Source: Symbiodinium natans
Taxonomy: Eukaryota > Sar > Dinophyceae > Suessiales > Symbiodiniaceae
NCBI GenBank assembly: GCA_905221605.1
Contig: CAJNDS010002002.1
Span: forward strand, 372,001 to 436,000
Reading direction: 5' to 3'
DNA: 64,000 bases
This document shows positions 44,469 through 55,257 of this stretch, in pieces (the first letter of the stretch is position 1; the number at the start of each line of letters is the position of its first letter). The notes below the pieces were generated by a model. That model worked only from the letters and a program-made list of their open reading frames with translations. It made no database searches and was not told where the DNA came from. Position numbers and translations under genes: made by a program.

Positions 44469-44516
44469 TGCTTCTTGATCCCAAAAACCTCAAGAAAACC
44501 CTTAACCGCAGGGAAC

Positions 44517-44535
44517 CTAATTTGGGCTCATAACC
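44517..44535 (-). promoter_or_regulatory. Primer-binding site of element A (initiator tRNA-Met anticodon arm)
   Basis: The plus strand reads CTAATTTGGGCTCATAACC directly against the LTR. GGGCTCATAACC is the anticodon stem-loop of eukaryotic initiator tRNA-Met. This implies priming by a tRNA half, as known for Drosophila copia. The identical sequence is in element B. Confidence 0.8.
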
Positions 44536-44737
44536 TACGGGGGCAACCGAAAGGGGAAAGGAATCAACCCTAACAGTCGCCAGAGGTTTCACCCTGAACC
44601 AACCAGCAAACACCAAACACACGGGGTTTCTTTTTGCTACCAGGCGCATGGCCCAGTCTTGAGCCAATATTACCGGGCACATTGACCCTTTTTCCTTTAA
44701 CCTCAACACAATTCCTGAATACAACTGCAGCTCCGCA
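44536..44737 (-). repeat. 5' LTR of element A
   Basis: Pairs with 27881-28083. It ends at CTCCGCA, and the next bases are TAGGGTTT of a telomere-like tract. It contains the TTGGCTCAAG leader-like motif at about 44657-44666. Confidence 0.9.
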
Positions 44738-45449
44738 TAGGGTTTGGGGCCTTTTAGGGTTTAGGGCTTTTTAGGGTTTAGGGGTTTTTCGTGTTTAGGG
44801 CATTTTAGGGTTTAGGGCTTTTTAGGGCTTAGGGTTTGGTTCTTTTGAGGGTTTAGGGTTTAGGGCTTTAGGGCTTTTTACGGTTTAGGGCTGTTTAGGA
44901 TTTAGGGCTTTTTAGGGTTTAGGGCTTTTTAGGGTTTAGGGCTTTTTAGGGTTTAGGGCTTTTTAGGGTTTGGGGCTTTTTAGGGTTTAGGGCTTTTTAG
45001 GGTTTAGGGCGTTTTGGGGTTTAGGGCTTTTTAGGGTTTAGGGTTTTTAGGGTTTAGGGCTTTTTAGGGTTTAGGGCGTTTTAGGGTTTGGGGCTTTTTA
45101 GGGTTTAGGGTTTAAGGTTTTTTAAGGTTTCGGGTTTAAGCCTTAGGGTTTGGTTCTTTTTAGGGTTTAGGGTTTAGGGCTTTAGGGCTTTTTAGGGTTT
45201 AGGGTTTTTTGGGGTTTAGGACTTTTTAGGGTTTAGGGCTTTTTAGGGTTTAGGGCTTTTTAGGGTCTAGTGCGTTTTAGGGTTTAGGGCTTTTTAGGGT
45301 TTCGGGCTTTTTAGGGTTTACGGCTTTTTAGGGTTTAGGGCTTTTTAGGATTTAGGGCTTTTTAGGGTTTAGGGCTTTTTAGGGCTTAGGACTTTTTAGG
45401 GTTTAGGGCTTTTTAGGGTTTAGGGTTTGGTTCTTTTGAGGGTTTAGGG
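44738..45449 (+). repeat. TTTAGGG telomere-like tract 2
   Basis: About 710 bp made mainly of TTTAGGGCTTTTTAGGG (17 bp) with point variants. The G-rich strand is the plus strand. It lies between elements A and B with no extra sequence at either edge. Confidence 0.92.
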
Positions 45450-45643
45450 TACGGGGGGCAACCAAAGGGGGACAAGGAACAAAACGGTCAACCCCAGAAG
45501 AAGCCCTTAAGCTCCCTGGACCAACCACACAACAAACCCAAACCGCAGGGCACTCACCTTTTACTACCAGGCACATGGCCCAGTCTTGAGCCAATCATTA
45601 TCGGGCGGTTCACCCTTCCAACCTATACAATGCATCCTCCGCA
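45450..45643 (-). repeat. 3' LTR of element B
   Basis: Nearly identical to 55064-55257. It shares with the LTR of A its two ends and the block TTGGCTCAAGACTGGGCCAT; the rest has diverged. Confidence 0.92.
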
Positions 45644-45673
45644 CTCCCCCTGTCCTGAGGTTCCCTCAGGACA
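45644..45673 (-). promoter_or_regulatory. Polypurine tract and hairpin before 3' LTR (element B)
   Basis: GGGGGAG (minus strand) abuts the LTR. TGTCCTGAGG and CCTCAGGACA at 45651-45673 form a perfect 10-bp stem around TTC. Position and outer stem match element A, while the inner stem differs with pairing kept. Confidence 0.75.
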
Positions 45674-45848
45674 CCTTTGGAGGTGCAGATCACCTTCCAT
45701 TCTGGCCAAAAGCTGTTCTTTTTACAGCAGCCAACAAGTGTTTAACGTCCATTAGACGGGCCGTAGCCACTGGCTTGCAAACTATGGTTTTACGTCATCC
45801 TGGACGAGTTTAAGAGCTCATTGACCCTGTACACCATGGAGGATTTTA
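45674..45848 (-). other. 3' untranslated region of element B
   Basis: No coding. Patches match the 3' region of A (for example GTTTAACGTC and the CATGGAGGAT/CATGAGGATC stretch). Confidence 0.6.
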
Positions 45849-46040
45849 TCACCTCACTTGTAACGTGAATCCATCATCCACCAAAAATTCTGCACTCACA
45901 ACCCAGTCTTTTTTAACGCAACGTTTGCACATTGTCCTCGCCTTGGGTTGTGAATATTGCAGAGTGTCACAATCACTGCTTGCGTGCATACAGCCACCAT
46001 TTGCCGTTACGTACAGTGTGGCACTCGTTGGGATAACCAC
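45849..46040 (-). pseudogene. Copia polyprotein C-terminal Cys/His segment
   Basis: After a frameshift from the RT frame, this frame reads TLYVTANGGCMHASSDCDTL then RTMCKRC, a C...H...C...C-x2-C pattern, and stops at about 45849. Comparable Cys/His tails are found at the ends of dinoflagellate copia polyproteins; its job is unknown. Confidence 0.55.
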
Positions 46041-49000
46041 CGCCTTTTTTCCCCCACAGCCCTTGATGTAGCCGTCGAAGGATGTACTTGGCCAGCTCCC
46101 AGAGTAAAATCATTGCCACTATATCCAAGTTGTTCAGTGCTATTTCTATGCCTTGCGCCAGAACCATTGCCGTGGATTCATTGGATACTCTACACACCCC
46201 ATCTTCTGAGCAGAAAAAACCAGGCGTTCGCGTCTCAACTGTTGCCATCCCTTGAAGAGATGCAGCCACCATCATGACCGCCATTGCAAGAGAGGCCCTT
46301 TTCAAGTCAGTTCCTTGCACCAACATTTGGAGACCCCAAAGCGCCTTTTGTTTCGCGTAAACCTGTCCACTCATCAGTTTTGTTAACAGGTCAGCAATCA
46401 TGTACTCACCACGAAGATGTGCTATCACCATGTAGCCACGGTCAACCAGAGACCTGACACCAGCTGCTCGAATTCTCAGGTGCCTTGTCCTCCAACTTCC
46501 AGCAGGATGTTGAATAATTGAGCACGTCGAAACCGAATCTGTATACAGCACTTTCTGCAGCGTTTCTTCACCGGTTCCCACCAAAGCGGCAATTATGGGA
46601 GTACACGACTGAATCATCGTTGCTCCCTCTATAGACGCATGTAACTCAGCTTCAGCAGTACTCAAAGCCACCGTTGACTGTCTCTGCGTTGCCCACATCA
46701 CCGGACAATCACCCCAAACCACTACCGCTCCTGAGTGGCTCTTTTCGTTTTCACCTGCTGCAAAACTAGCATCTGCGTAGGACTCTACCACCTTGATGCC
46801 TCGCCCATAACGCAACAACTCAGTCCGTTCTTTTTCGCTTGTTGCGATTGCTCCAAACGTCAAGCCCAACGTTGGAGTTGCAGCAAGGTACCGAAATACC
46901 TCCTCAGCCTTTTTAACCACGAATCGCGGCCTTCGAGATGTCCACAAAGACAGCTGGCTTGTGCAGAAAGCCAAATCAGGTCGAGTTTTGATTGCCACCC
47001 AGAGGAACTCCCCTACGGCACCTTGAGCCGCTCGTAAGGAAGGAATATCCACCTCCTCTTCTTCACCAGGGGTTTCTTTAACCGTTGGCAGATTACTGCC
47101 TTTTCCAGTTTCATCAATCTGATACCCTCGTCGGTTCAGCAAATCTCTCACGAAGTCCTCTTGGTTGAGAAAGAAGCTGCCATTTCGATACCAGATCTGG
47201 ACACCCAAAAACTTCAGGAATCCATCACCACAGCCTGGACCACAGAACTCAGGTTCAGAAGTTTTCCACCCCTTCCTGATCTGTTCCAAGGCTTCCCGGA
47301 GCACTGTCATAGTCCCGGCCATCAAAAAATCATCCACGTAAAGACCCATTGTCCCTACCAACTCGCTTGCGCCTTCCAGCTTCTCTTGTGCCATAATAAG
47401 GAACAGACTTGGGTCTGCATTGGACCTCTGAAAGCTCATTGCTTGTCCATCCTTTGACACCCAAGACATGCCTTGAAGACGCTGATCTCGCCACTCCACC
47501 CATGCTGCAGGACTTTCGGCCAAACCATACAAGGCCTTCCTCAAAATCCACCGCTCCTCCATTGTGCAAAGACCCAATTTCACCGCCGCCCTTGGGGGCT
47601 GCACCACCACCAGACGCCCTTCTCTTTGTGCCCTATTCATCGGCGCCGTCAGAAAAGCTTTGGAAATGTCCAAACCAGCGATGATCCACACCATATATGC
47701 TGCGTGCCTCACTTGACACCTAAATGTAGTTGAATCTAAACCAGGAGCGTACAGCGAGTGACGACTAAGGGACCTAGGCCCTTCGTATTCTGGGGCCGCT
47801 GTTGACGAAATAAAATTGCCACATGCACAAATACGGGCACGTCGCCTTCCAGTCCCTTGCTTCCGGGTAAACACCACCAGACTGGGCACGTACTCAATCA
47901 CCGGTGCATTAGGCTCTTCCGCCAATTTGTCCAGCTTTTCTTGAGTTGTTGGTTCAACCACCTCCAACTCTTTAACCAAAGACGTCACCTCGTCCGACAA
48001 TGGTTCCCTCCACTTTTCAAGCTCTTGCATGGCTTCTTGTGTAGGAATCGTTTTTGTCTGCAGGAACTCAACCTCCTCTGCTGCTTCAAGCGCTATATTT
48101 TCTTGCACCATTTGCTGAACTTGTGCTGCTTTGACCAAAAACTTCGATAGCTGTTCCTCTGTTCTTTTCGCTTTAACCAGCCATTCTCTAGTCTCTGATC
48201 CTTTTTCTCCAGTCGACTCATTGGCCGATTCATGGAACTCGTCCAAAACACAGCCTTCCTGTTCAGCAATTAGGCGTCGAATACTCAAATGCTCCTCCAG
48301 AGCCCGTTGCTGCGCCTCAAAAACAGCATAGTCGACTTCCTCAGCAATGTCGTCCAGCGAGGTCTCTTTCAACGTCATCTTTAACCACTTCCTTTTTTCA
48401 CCTTCTTCAGCTTGTGGTTCCGGAAGAGGAAACTTACATTGGAGAAGAAAGCACCTATCCTTGTAGCTCAATCGCTCCATAAAAACAGGTGTGTACCCTG
48501 TCAAAGATACCCTGTTCCCTTTCCAAGGCATAGGTCCATGCAATTTTCTGGGAAAGAACGACATGAAGTTCCAGTGGATATTGACTAATTTTCCAGGCAA
48601 GACTTTCTTCCCATAGGATTGCTCCACCACTTCAGCTCCTTCCTCTAAAACCTTCTCATCCTCAACCCACAGCTGACCATCCTTATAGTCACCAAAGCTA
48701 CACACATAATTGTAGCAATGCTTCTCATTGTGACTATCTCTATGCAATGACACCGGAGCATTGCATGAGATCTGAAGAGCAGAGAAATTGGCTTCAGGAT
48801 TGTGGTGCTTCACGAATGATGCCAGGTATCGACACAGCCATGGCCTCCGATGGGTCTCTTTTGTAATACCACACACTCCACCATGAGTATAGTGGCCCAA
48901 CACCAGAGCTCGCGTACTTGTGCACCAATTGTTAATACCACCTCTTCGGTTCACCCTCTTTGGGTATACAATCACTTCCAAAAGCTCTTCGCAGTCCACG

Positions 49001-49095
49001 TAATCGTACATAGACCTTTCATACATCGATTTGGCTTTTTGCTCTTCTTTTTCCAACTGTGTTCCATCCTCTGCAATCTCCCTTTTGCAGACCAA
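45973..49095 (-). pseudogene. Copia polyprotein: 2OG-oxygenase-like domain, RT and RNase H
   Basis: 1,040 codons without a true start; it follows the integrase part after frameshifts. Residues 60-205 look like a 2OG-Fe(II) oxygenase: LHRDSHN (H118, D120), GQLWVEDE, LHGPMPW (H186) and NRVSLTGYTP (candidate 2OG-binding Arg). A coiled-coil stretch covers about 290-380. Copia RT: LDISKAF (D476), LRKALYGLAESP and GLYVDDF (YVDD 586-589). RNase H: YADASF (D775), STAEAELHA (E815/E817) and YTDSVST (D853), then ADLLTK. RT and RNase H make the cDNA in the particle; the oxygenase role is unknown. Confidence 0.88.
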
Positions 49096-49428
49096 ATAAG
49101 CATCTTACAACAAGTCGGCCAATACTCATCACCAGGAACATTGTCCTCAATATCTACATTTTCTTCCAGCTCCCCCAGACCCTGCATGTCATCCTCAAAA
49201 ATTTCTAAGGGCGGACTCTCCCCCCGCTTGCGAAGCGAAGGAGCCCACATGAACACGCAGTGAAGAGGCCGGGCTTTTTGACACTAACCGATGGCGAACT
49301 GGAGGATCGCGAGGTGGAGGTACTGGAGGGCCCTCCTCATCAGCAAAGCGAAGCGCTGGTTTTTTCCCCTTGAGACGATGCTCTGGAGGAGAAGGCTCCT
49401 GTTCTTCTGCCACCCCTTCCAACTCCAA
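48972..49428 (-). pseudogene. Integrase-RT linker, frameshifted
   Basis: Two minus frames bridge the integrase and RT frames: 49428-49195 (Pro- and Arg-rich, PPVPPPRDPPVRHRL) and 49256-48972 (acidic, EENVDIEDNVPGDEYW). Both flow into neighbours only by frameshift. They represent the flexible linker of the copia polyprotein. Confidence 0.55.
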
Positions 49429-50890
49429 TTCTGGCGGATTGTAGTGCAGGGAAATAGCACCAGTTCATCCGGATCTTTTGCAGTCCCTTGAGCTTCCACC
49501 CAATAACCACCAGGTAGGTCATCACATGGACCCGTGTACGATCGACCCATTGCCGACCCTTCTTTGTTCCATCCGGACCCAGCAACTCCCACGGACGACG
49601 TTTGACTTGAATCTGAGCACCAAAGGGAAGCAATTCCTTCGGGTTTAACCCCAACTCCCTTTCAGCTTTATGCCACCGTAGCACTGACCAATGGCGAGCA
49701 GCCAGTGCCCAGTACGCCGGCCCGAGTCGCGCCTCCTTTAAGAGCGACCTTACACCACGTTTGAATAAACCCACACATGCTTCAGCGCGCCCATTGGTTT
49801 GTGGGACTCCAGGATCACCAGTGGTCCTATATATCAGACGAGTTTCGCAAAAGGACCGGAAGCGTGCATTGACAAACTCCCCCGCTCGATCTGAATGGAT
49901 TCTTAACACCGGATACCCTTGTCTTTGCAGGCGCACCATCATCCTTTGAACAGCCGATAAAACAGTTGTCTGTTGTTTGTCCACAATCGGCTCCACCATA
50001 ACGAAGTTGATCATACGAACAGGCTGGGTCAAGTGGTCCTTCAGTTCCTTCCAGGATTTTTTAGAAGCTTGGATTTTTAACACCTCTGCCTCCAGAACTG
50101 GTGCAGGTTCCACTGGTTCAGAGTCCTCTTCCTCGAAGTTAGCGGCCGCATCACCCAGCCATTCTCCGACACCAGCACCTTCATCTTCCACCTGATCTTC
50201 CACCTCGCCCGCATCTTCCTCCTTTTCCGGAGGGCGACCCACATTGGGATCCAACATTGGAAATTGATAAACACCAATAACAGCGTGTCGTGGCTTCTGC
50301 TGGTGAGCATCCTTGGAACACTTGTACGGACCCGCCAAGTCCAACGACAAAGTGTAGGCATCCCCATGCTTCCGCCTTAAATGGCGACGCTCTTTTCCAG
50401 CGGCAGACACACAAATTTGACAATCACGTCTGAAAGGAATATGCCCCCCTAGGCAATGATCACGGAAAGCTCGCTCTTCAGCCGTTAACCTCCGTAACGT
50501 TCCTTCTCGTTCTTCCTTTTTTGACAGTATAGTTTCCCGTTCAGCATCGCTCTCCTGCAACCATTGTGCCAACCTGTGACGTATTCTTTTTACCAACCCA
50601 AACGCCCATCGTGCCCATATGGAGGATTGTCCAATACGTTCTTCCAGGGTAGAAGCGAATGTTGCTGACCACGGAACAACCACACGAACCTGTTCCAACG
50701 ATTCCCATAGTTCTATGTCAGACACCAGGAAAGTCGTAGGCTTCACCAGAGCATGTCCCAATGCTCCTTGATCAAAATGTGCAGCGTACATTCCATAACG
50801 CTCGCGAAAACATTTTACCTCTGGCCAACTCCAGAAGGTAGGACTTGAGAACCCTTTCTGAGAACCATCCACCAGATCCTCAGCACTCAA
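49340..50890 (-). pseudogene. Copia integrase
   Basis: A 516-codon frame. The first about 80 residues (WPEVKCFRERYGM, FDQGALGHALVKPTT) finish the upstream methyltransferase-like region. A zinc-binding HCLGGHIPFRRDCQIC (H145, H150, C157, C160) precedes the catalytic core: D184 in LSLDLAGP, D334 in HSDRAGEF and E370 in NGRAEACV. D334 and E370 are 35 residues apart, the classical DD35E spacing. An acidic insert of about 60 residues lies between the first two aspartates. It would join the cDNA ends to target DNA. The frame is off by one from the upstream segment and stops at 49340. Confidence 0.9.
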
Positions 50891-50919
50891 GACCGTTTTG
50901 TAGTTCTAGAAATCTTTCC

Positions 50920-51741
50920 CTATGAGCTCAGGGTCCCCAGGACTTTCCATGCCAAAGAAGACAGAGCTCCCATTGATGACACAGCAGTTCCACACCTTGA
51001 ATGCACCGCCACGTCATATAGGAAAAGCATCTTCAGAAGTAAGACACCATCCTTTTGAGCCAATTCTTGATGTGGCCAAGGAAGACTCTTTAATCCAAAC
51101 CGTTCAGGCCCACAGCGCCGGCGTAATACAGGTGGACCACCGTCTTCACCTCTCAACCTTGACACTGTCCTGCATGGAGGTCCTCCAACCACAGCAACCA
51201 CCTTTCCTTCAGCCGCCAGATGCAGAAGATACTTCCAGACGCTCGAATTGTGTAGGTCATCGCCTTTCTTCAAATCCAGCTCCAGTACCTCCACAACCCG
51301 ACTGGGAAAATGCCATTTTTGTTTTCCCGAAAATAGGTGTACCACCACCCTTTTTGCTCGTGCCACCCGTCGCCTTTTATGACGGTTGAAAGGCAACGCC
51401 GCAATATCACCACGTGGCAACAGCTCCATCAGCATATGTTCTGGTACATCACCATAATACCACCGAAGAAATCGCCAACAAGCCTGGACGAACTCCTCCT
51501 CGTTCGCTGACGCTGTCCGCGCTGCGCTTTGCAACGACGCTTTTACGGCCACTTCATTGTCCGTATTCGGACACCCTTGAACCATACGTGCCACCTTTAA
51601 TGCTTGCTTTGGTGAGCACCAGTCCATTTCATCAATGATCTGAAGCGCCACCTCTTTTTCTAAACAAGGGCACCCATTCAGATCTCGAACGCGAAGTTCC
51701 CCCGAACAGGATGTGAGGCTGTGCACTTGCCACCACGCCAC
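50920..51741 (-). pseudogene. Methyltransferase-like domain of copia polyprotein
   Basis: A 273-codon frame in phase with Gag-protease but after a TGA. The start (GCPCLEKEVALQIIDEM) resembles the end of dinoflagellate copia proteases. From residue 131 it reads VVVHLFSGK (135-139 like the C5-methyltransferase motif I), VLELDLKKGDDLHN, and then VVGGPPCRTVS (186-194 like motif IV with the catalytic Pro-Cys). The domain continues after a frameshift into the integrase frame. C5-methyltransferases captured by dinoflagellate retrotransposons have been reported; I cannot say whether this is that domain. The cysteine is present; other motifs are weak, so activity is uncertain. Confidence 0.6.
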
Positions 51742-51801
51742 TGTACTCTGAGACCAACCAAGGCGCTCGCTTTGCCAATTGGCACTAGTGGATCTACCGT
51801 T

Positions 51802-54800
51802 TCAGGAGTTACCCAGGGCCCCACCTGGGGTAATACACATCTCCCGAGATCCAACGGCTAAAGACACCAACACCTTTTGCTGCGGAAGCTGTTCACCAGG
51901 ACGAAGTGATCTGAGAGGATGTGATGCCCCCGAGTCCAACACGCCCATTCCCGAGCACTCATTGGTGTCAGAAACCCTGGCCACACGTAGGACGCATACT
52001 CCTCGGCCTTCTCCCTGCTTCGGCAACAACGTGGCATCAGACGAACCGGCTCCACAGTCCGCCCTTCCATTCCTCCATTGAGAATGGGACCAAGACGCAC
52101 ACTGTCTTTCAGCATGCAAAACCATCTTTTCAGCTGTCTTGTAATCCATAACCAAACAGCCATGTTCAAACCACAAGAGCTGGTCCAGCGAAGATTTTGC
52201 TCCCACGTGACACATCCCATTGATCACCGTGAGGTTCGCCCCAAACTCCAAGATCAACCAGAGAGGGATAATCAGAGGCCCATTGTCTTCCCTAATCAAT
52301 GTCCCTTTCTCTGTAATCCTCATTGTCACACCAAGCGCGCTTTGCACCGTAACAGTAGTGTCGGGTAAACATTCCCATGGAAAAAGCGTCCGCACAAGGT
52401 GTGTCGCAGCTGTATCCACCAAGGCCACCCTGTTCTCATGCTGAAGTAACCCAGAATCACACAACACACGAATACTGGGTTCGCTGCTCGACCCGGCCTG
52501 CTGAGGTGACAGCTTCAAAGACTTCAGCACCTCAAGCGCCTCAGCGTAGAATTGGTTAGGCGTTGGTGGGGACGAAGGACTTGCAGAACCTCCTTCAGTT
52601 CCCACATTTGCAGTCTCTTCTCCTCCCTCAGCCACTTCTGCCTTTTTGGCATTACCCCATTTTGCACCTTTGCCGCCCTTTCCCCCCTTGGGAGAATTCC
52701 CTTTAAATTTATTCCTTTCGGAATTTGGGTCCGCATTGGGACTCGCACCATCTTTGTATGGACACTGCGGCTGTAAATGGCCAACGGCCCCACATTCGAA
52801 ACATCTTCCGCGCTCCAGGGAGTCCTTGTCGCGGCGAAACTTGCAGCGTGATCCAAACCTGCAGCCTGCTTCTGTCTTTCCATATACCCAACAGAATGGA
52901 CGTTCACCATCATTGCTGTACCTTTTTCCTTTCCCTTTGCTTTTGTCACCCTCCTCTGTCTCGTCACCAGTTCCCTTTTGGGCCTTGTTTAACCTTGCCC
53001 TTTTCTTGGCGTCCGAGTCCTGCTTCACCTCTTGATCACCAGCGCTATGCAATAGCAGCTCAAACTCTGCCTGTAACATTTCAGCTAGTTGTGTCGCAGT
53101 TTCAGAGGTCGGAGAGTAGTCCACCCCCAATTTCTCCCGAAAGGATGCCACTCTAAAATGAACCGTAGGGTGTTTCGCCAGCAACGCAGATGATAAAGCA
53201 TCCAATCCCTTGATAAGCAAGGTAGCGTCCGGCTCGGTCGCTCGCAACTCCCTTAATCGGGAACGCCATTGCGCCCATTGACGCACTCCCTTTATGGCCT
53301 CTGAAATCGAGGTAGCCGAAGACGGTTGCACCAAGAAGTTCAACATTGTGCTGCGCTCGTTTGCTCCACCTGGTTGGTAAACCGTCAGCAATTTGTAAAA
53401 TATCATCACCGATCCCAACATTCGAGTGGAAACGATCTCAGTCTTTAACCTCTCCGGAATCGCCTGCAGCAGCAGAGACACCGCCCTCTGCTCCAACAAA
53501 ACGTGCGCAGTTTGAACCACCTTGAGTCCTTCCAGCTCAGCCTTGATGCCCAACCTTTCCAGCGGGGAAACACTCAACCATTTGGCATACGCCTGATACG
53601 CCCTTGAATAGACGCATTGCCACCACACCCTTCCTGTATCTGTCAGCGAAGACAACATTGGTTCGATCATTGCGATCCAATCTCCTAGTGCCGTCGGATT
53701 GCTTGGCGTATAGTCTGCCAAAGTAGGAAGACTCATCACATGCTTTCCAAGAGCCTCCGGACGTTCGGTTCCAGAACTATCACCAATTGTTGGCATACCT
53801 CGTGGCGCCACTGCTCCAGGAGGTAAACTGACACTACCACCAGGCCTTTGCGGCAGTCCATGTCCCATACCAGGCGTAAGAGCTGTTAGTGGAACCTTTT
53901 CTAATTCCAACTTTCCAGCTGTCATTTTCCACCGATACGGAACATTTTCCACCATTGTATATCCACCCGATCCTGCAGCATTCTCTTGTGTCACGGTTTC
54001 CCGAGCTGAAATAAAACCGGGCTGATTCACTATAGGCGCGGCAGAACCATCAACACCTGCCGGCAAGGAAGTTATCGGCACCTGTGTCAAACCGGGCGGG
54101 CCACCTGCATATGCACCACTTGCAGAACCTCCCAGGGGGTAATTCAGCGGAGGCAATCTGGAGGGTTTCTTCCCTTCAGGTAAATGCATCATTGGCACTT
54201 CTCTTTCGGCCTCCACCTTACCATCCCCCTTCCTGGGCTCAGGCAAGGGTTGAAGATCACAACCCTTTGGAAGGTCGTAGCCCTCAATCGGCAGCCATGT
54301 CCCATCAGGCGACACAGTCCAAAAACCACCCAAACCATCAGTGTAAAAAGCTTGTCCTGGCGGATACTGTTTCTCTGGAGTCATGCCCAAGGGATATGCA
54401 GCATTTGCGTCCACCACTCCAGTGCTCCGTGCTCGCGAAACTGACTCAGATGCAGCAGAGGCATAACTTTTCTCCTCCACTCTATGCAACCTGTTTCCCA
54501 GCTCCTTTGTATGCACCAGCAGCTCTTTATGTGCACGCTTTACCACTGCCATATCTTCACCTTGTTCTTCACCAGTCAGATCAGGAATAAGCTCTTCCTC
54601 TGCTTGTGTCTCACCAATGTTACCTCGTTCCATCTGGCCCATTAAGCCTGACGATGGCCTCTCAGCTGGTGCAGGTTCTCGATCCCGAAGATCTGGCAGC
54701 GACGGTGGCCTCCTCGTATTTTCACCACTTCTATCCCCTCCGCTCGCAGGAAGACTTGCCGGCCTTGATTGCCTCAGTCTCATTTCTTCATGAGCCCGCT

Positions 54801-55002
54801 CGCTCCAGAAAGGATTCGCTGCTGGAAACGGAACCACTTCATTTTCCACCTGAGACGTTTGTTGCACCACTGCAACTTCCCTACCATCTGTCAGCGCTTG
54901 TACCACTTGCTGTCGTTCTTCACCCCCATCACCACGATTTTCTTCGGCTTCATTGGCCGCGGATGACAGTCCAGGTTCCGACCGACGCCGCAACATGTCC
55001 AT
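51802..55002 (-). pseudogene. Copia Gag and protease
   Basis: ATG at 55002, 43 nt from the primer-binding site (upstream in-frame codons start at a TTG). Residues are numbered from that TTG, 1,070 in all. A disordered N-terminus is followed by a retro-Gag helical domain at about 436-650 and a degenerate CCCH finger (CWVYGKTEAGCRFGSRCKFR; the histidine is Arg) at 708-727. A CCHC knuckle CFECGAVGHLQPQC lies at 738-751. Two retropepsin-type sites follow: DTAATH at 866-871 with a full domain behind it, and DSGASH at 1027-1032. The frame stops at a TGA at 51802-51804; the downstream domain is in the same frame, so one change (for example CGA to TGA) may have broken it. Gag forms the particle and protease cleaves the polyprotein. 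Confidence 0.88.
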
Positions 55003-55044
55003 TGCGCCAAACAAGTGTAGAATCTTACCTACACCGCAGGGAGC

Positions 55045-55063
55045 CTAATTTGGGCTCATAACC
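55045..55063 (-). promoter_or_regulatory. Primer-binding site of element B
   Basis: Same 19 bases against the LTR as in element A (CTAATTTGGGCTCATAACC on the plus strand), matching the initiator tRNA-Met anticodon arm. Confidence 0.8.
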
Positions 55064-55257
55064 TACGGGGGGCAACCAAAGGGGGACAAGGAACAAAACG
55101 GTCAACCCCAGAAGAAGCCCTTAAACTCCCTGGACCAACCACACAACAAACCCAAACCGCAGGGCACTCACCTTTTACTGCCAGGCACATGGCCCAGTCT
55201 TGAGCCAATCATTATCGGGCGGTTCACCCTTCCAACCTATACAATGCATCCTCCGCA
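55064..55257 (-). repeat. 5' LTR of element B
   Basis: Pairs with 45450-45643. It ends CTCCGCA and is followed at once by TAGGGTTTAGGG. The leader-like TTGGCTCAAG is at about 55198-55207. Confidence 0.92.

Larger units (their letters stand above)
27881..44737 (-). mobile_element. Element A: non-autonomous LTR retroelement with RNA-binding-type ORF, carrying a nested LINE
   Basis: Bounded by direct repeats of 203 and 202 bp, with a primer-binding site inside the 5' LTR (44517-44535) and a purine tract and hairpin inside the 3' LTR. TAGGG flanks both ends. Without the nested LINE (29390-37630) the element is about 8.6 kb. It encodes a single long protein (ATG at 44468, stop at 28464) with WW, S1, CCCH and SAM-like parts. 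I find no protease, RT, RNase H or integrase. A near-copy, A', starts at 55625. Several frameshifts mark this copy as decaying. Confidence 0.85.
45450..55257 (-). mobile_element. Element B: Ty1/copia LTR retrotransposon
   Basis: 194-bp LTRs, primer-binding site, purine tract, and coding in the copia order Gag, protease, integrase, RT, RNase H. A methyltransferase-like domain sits between protease and integrase, and a 2OG-Fe(II)-oxygenase-like domain between integrase and RT. TAGGG flanks both ends. One in-frame TGA and at least three frameshifts make this copy defective, though every catalytic motif I looked for is still readable. Confidence 0.93.

Noticed and set aside
45755-45775. Spliced-leader 5' match (CCGTAGCCA) in the 3' region of element B
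   Set aside because: Only nine bases, followed by unrelated sequence and in the orientation opposite to the element's transcript.
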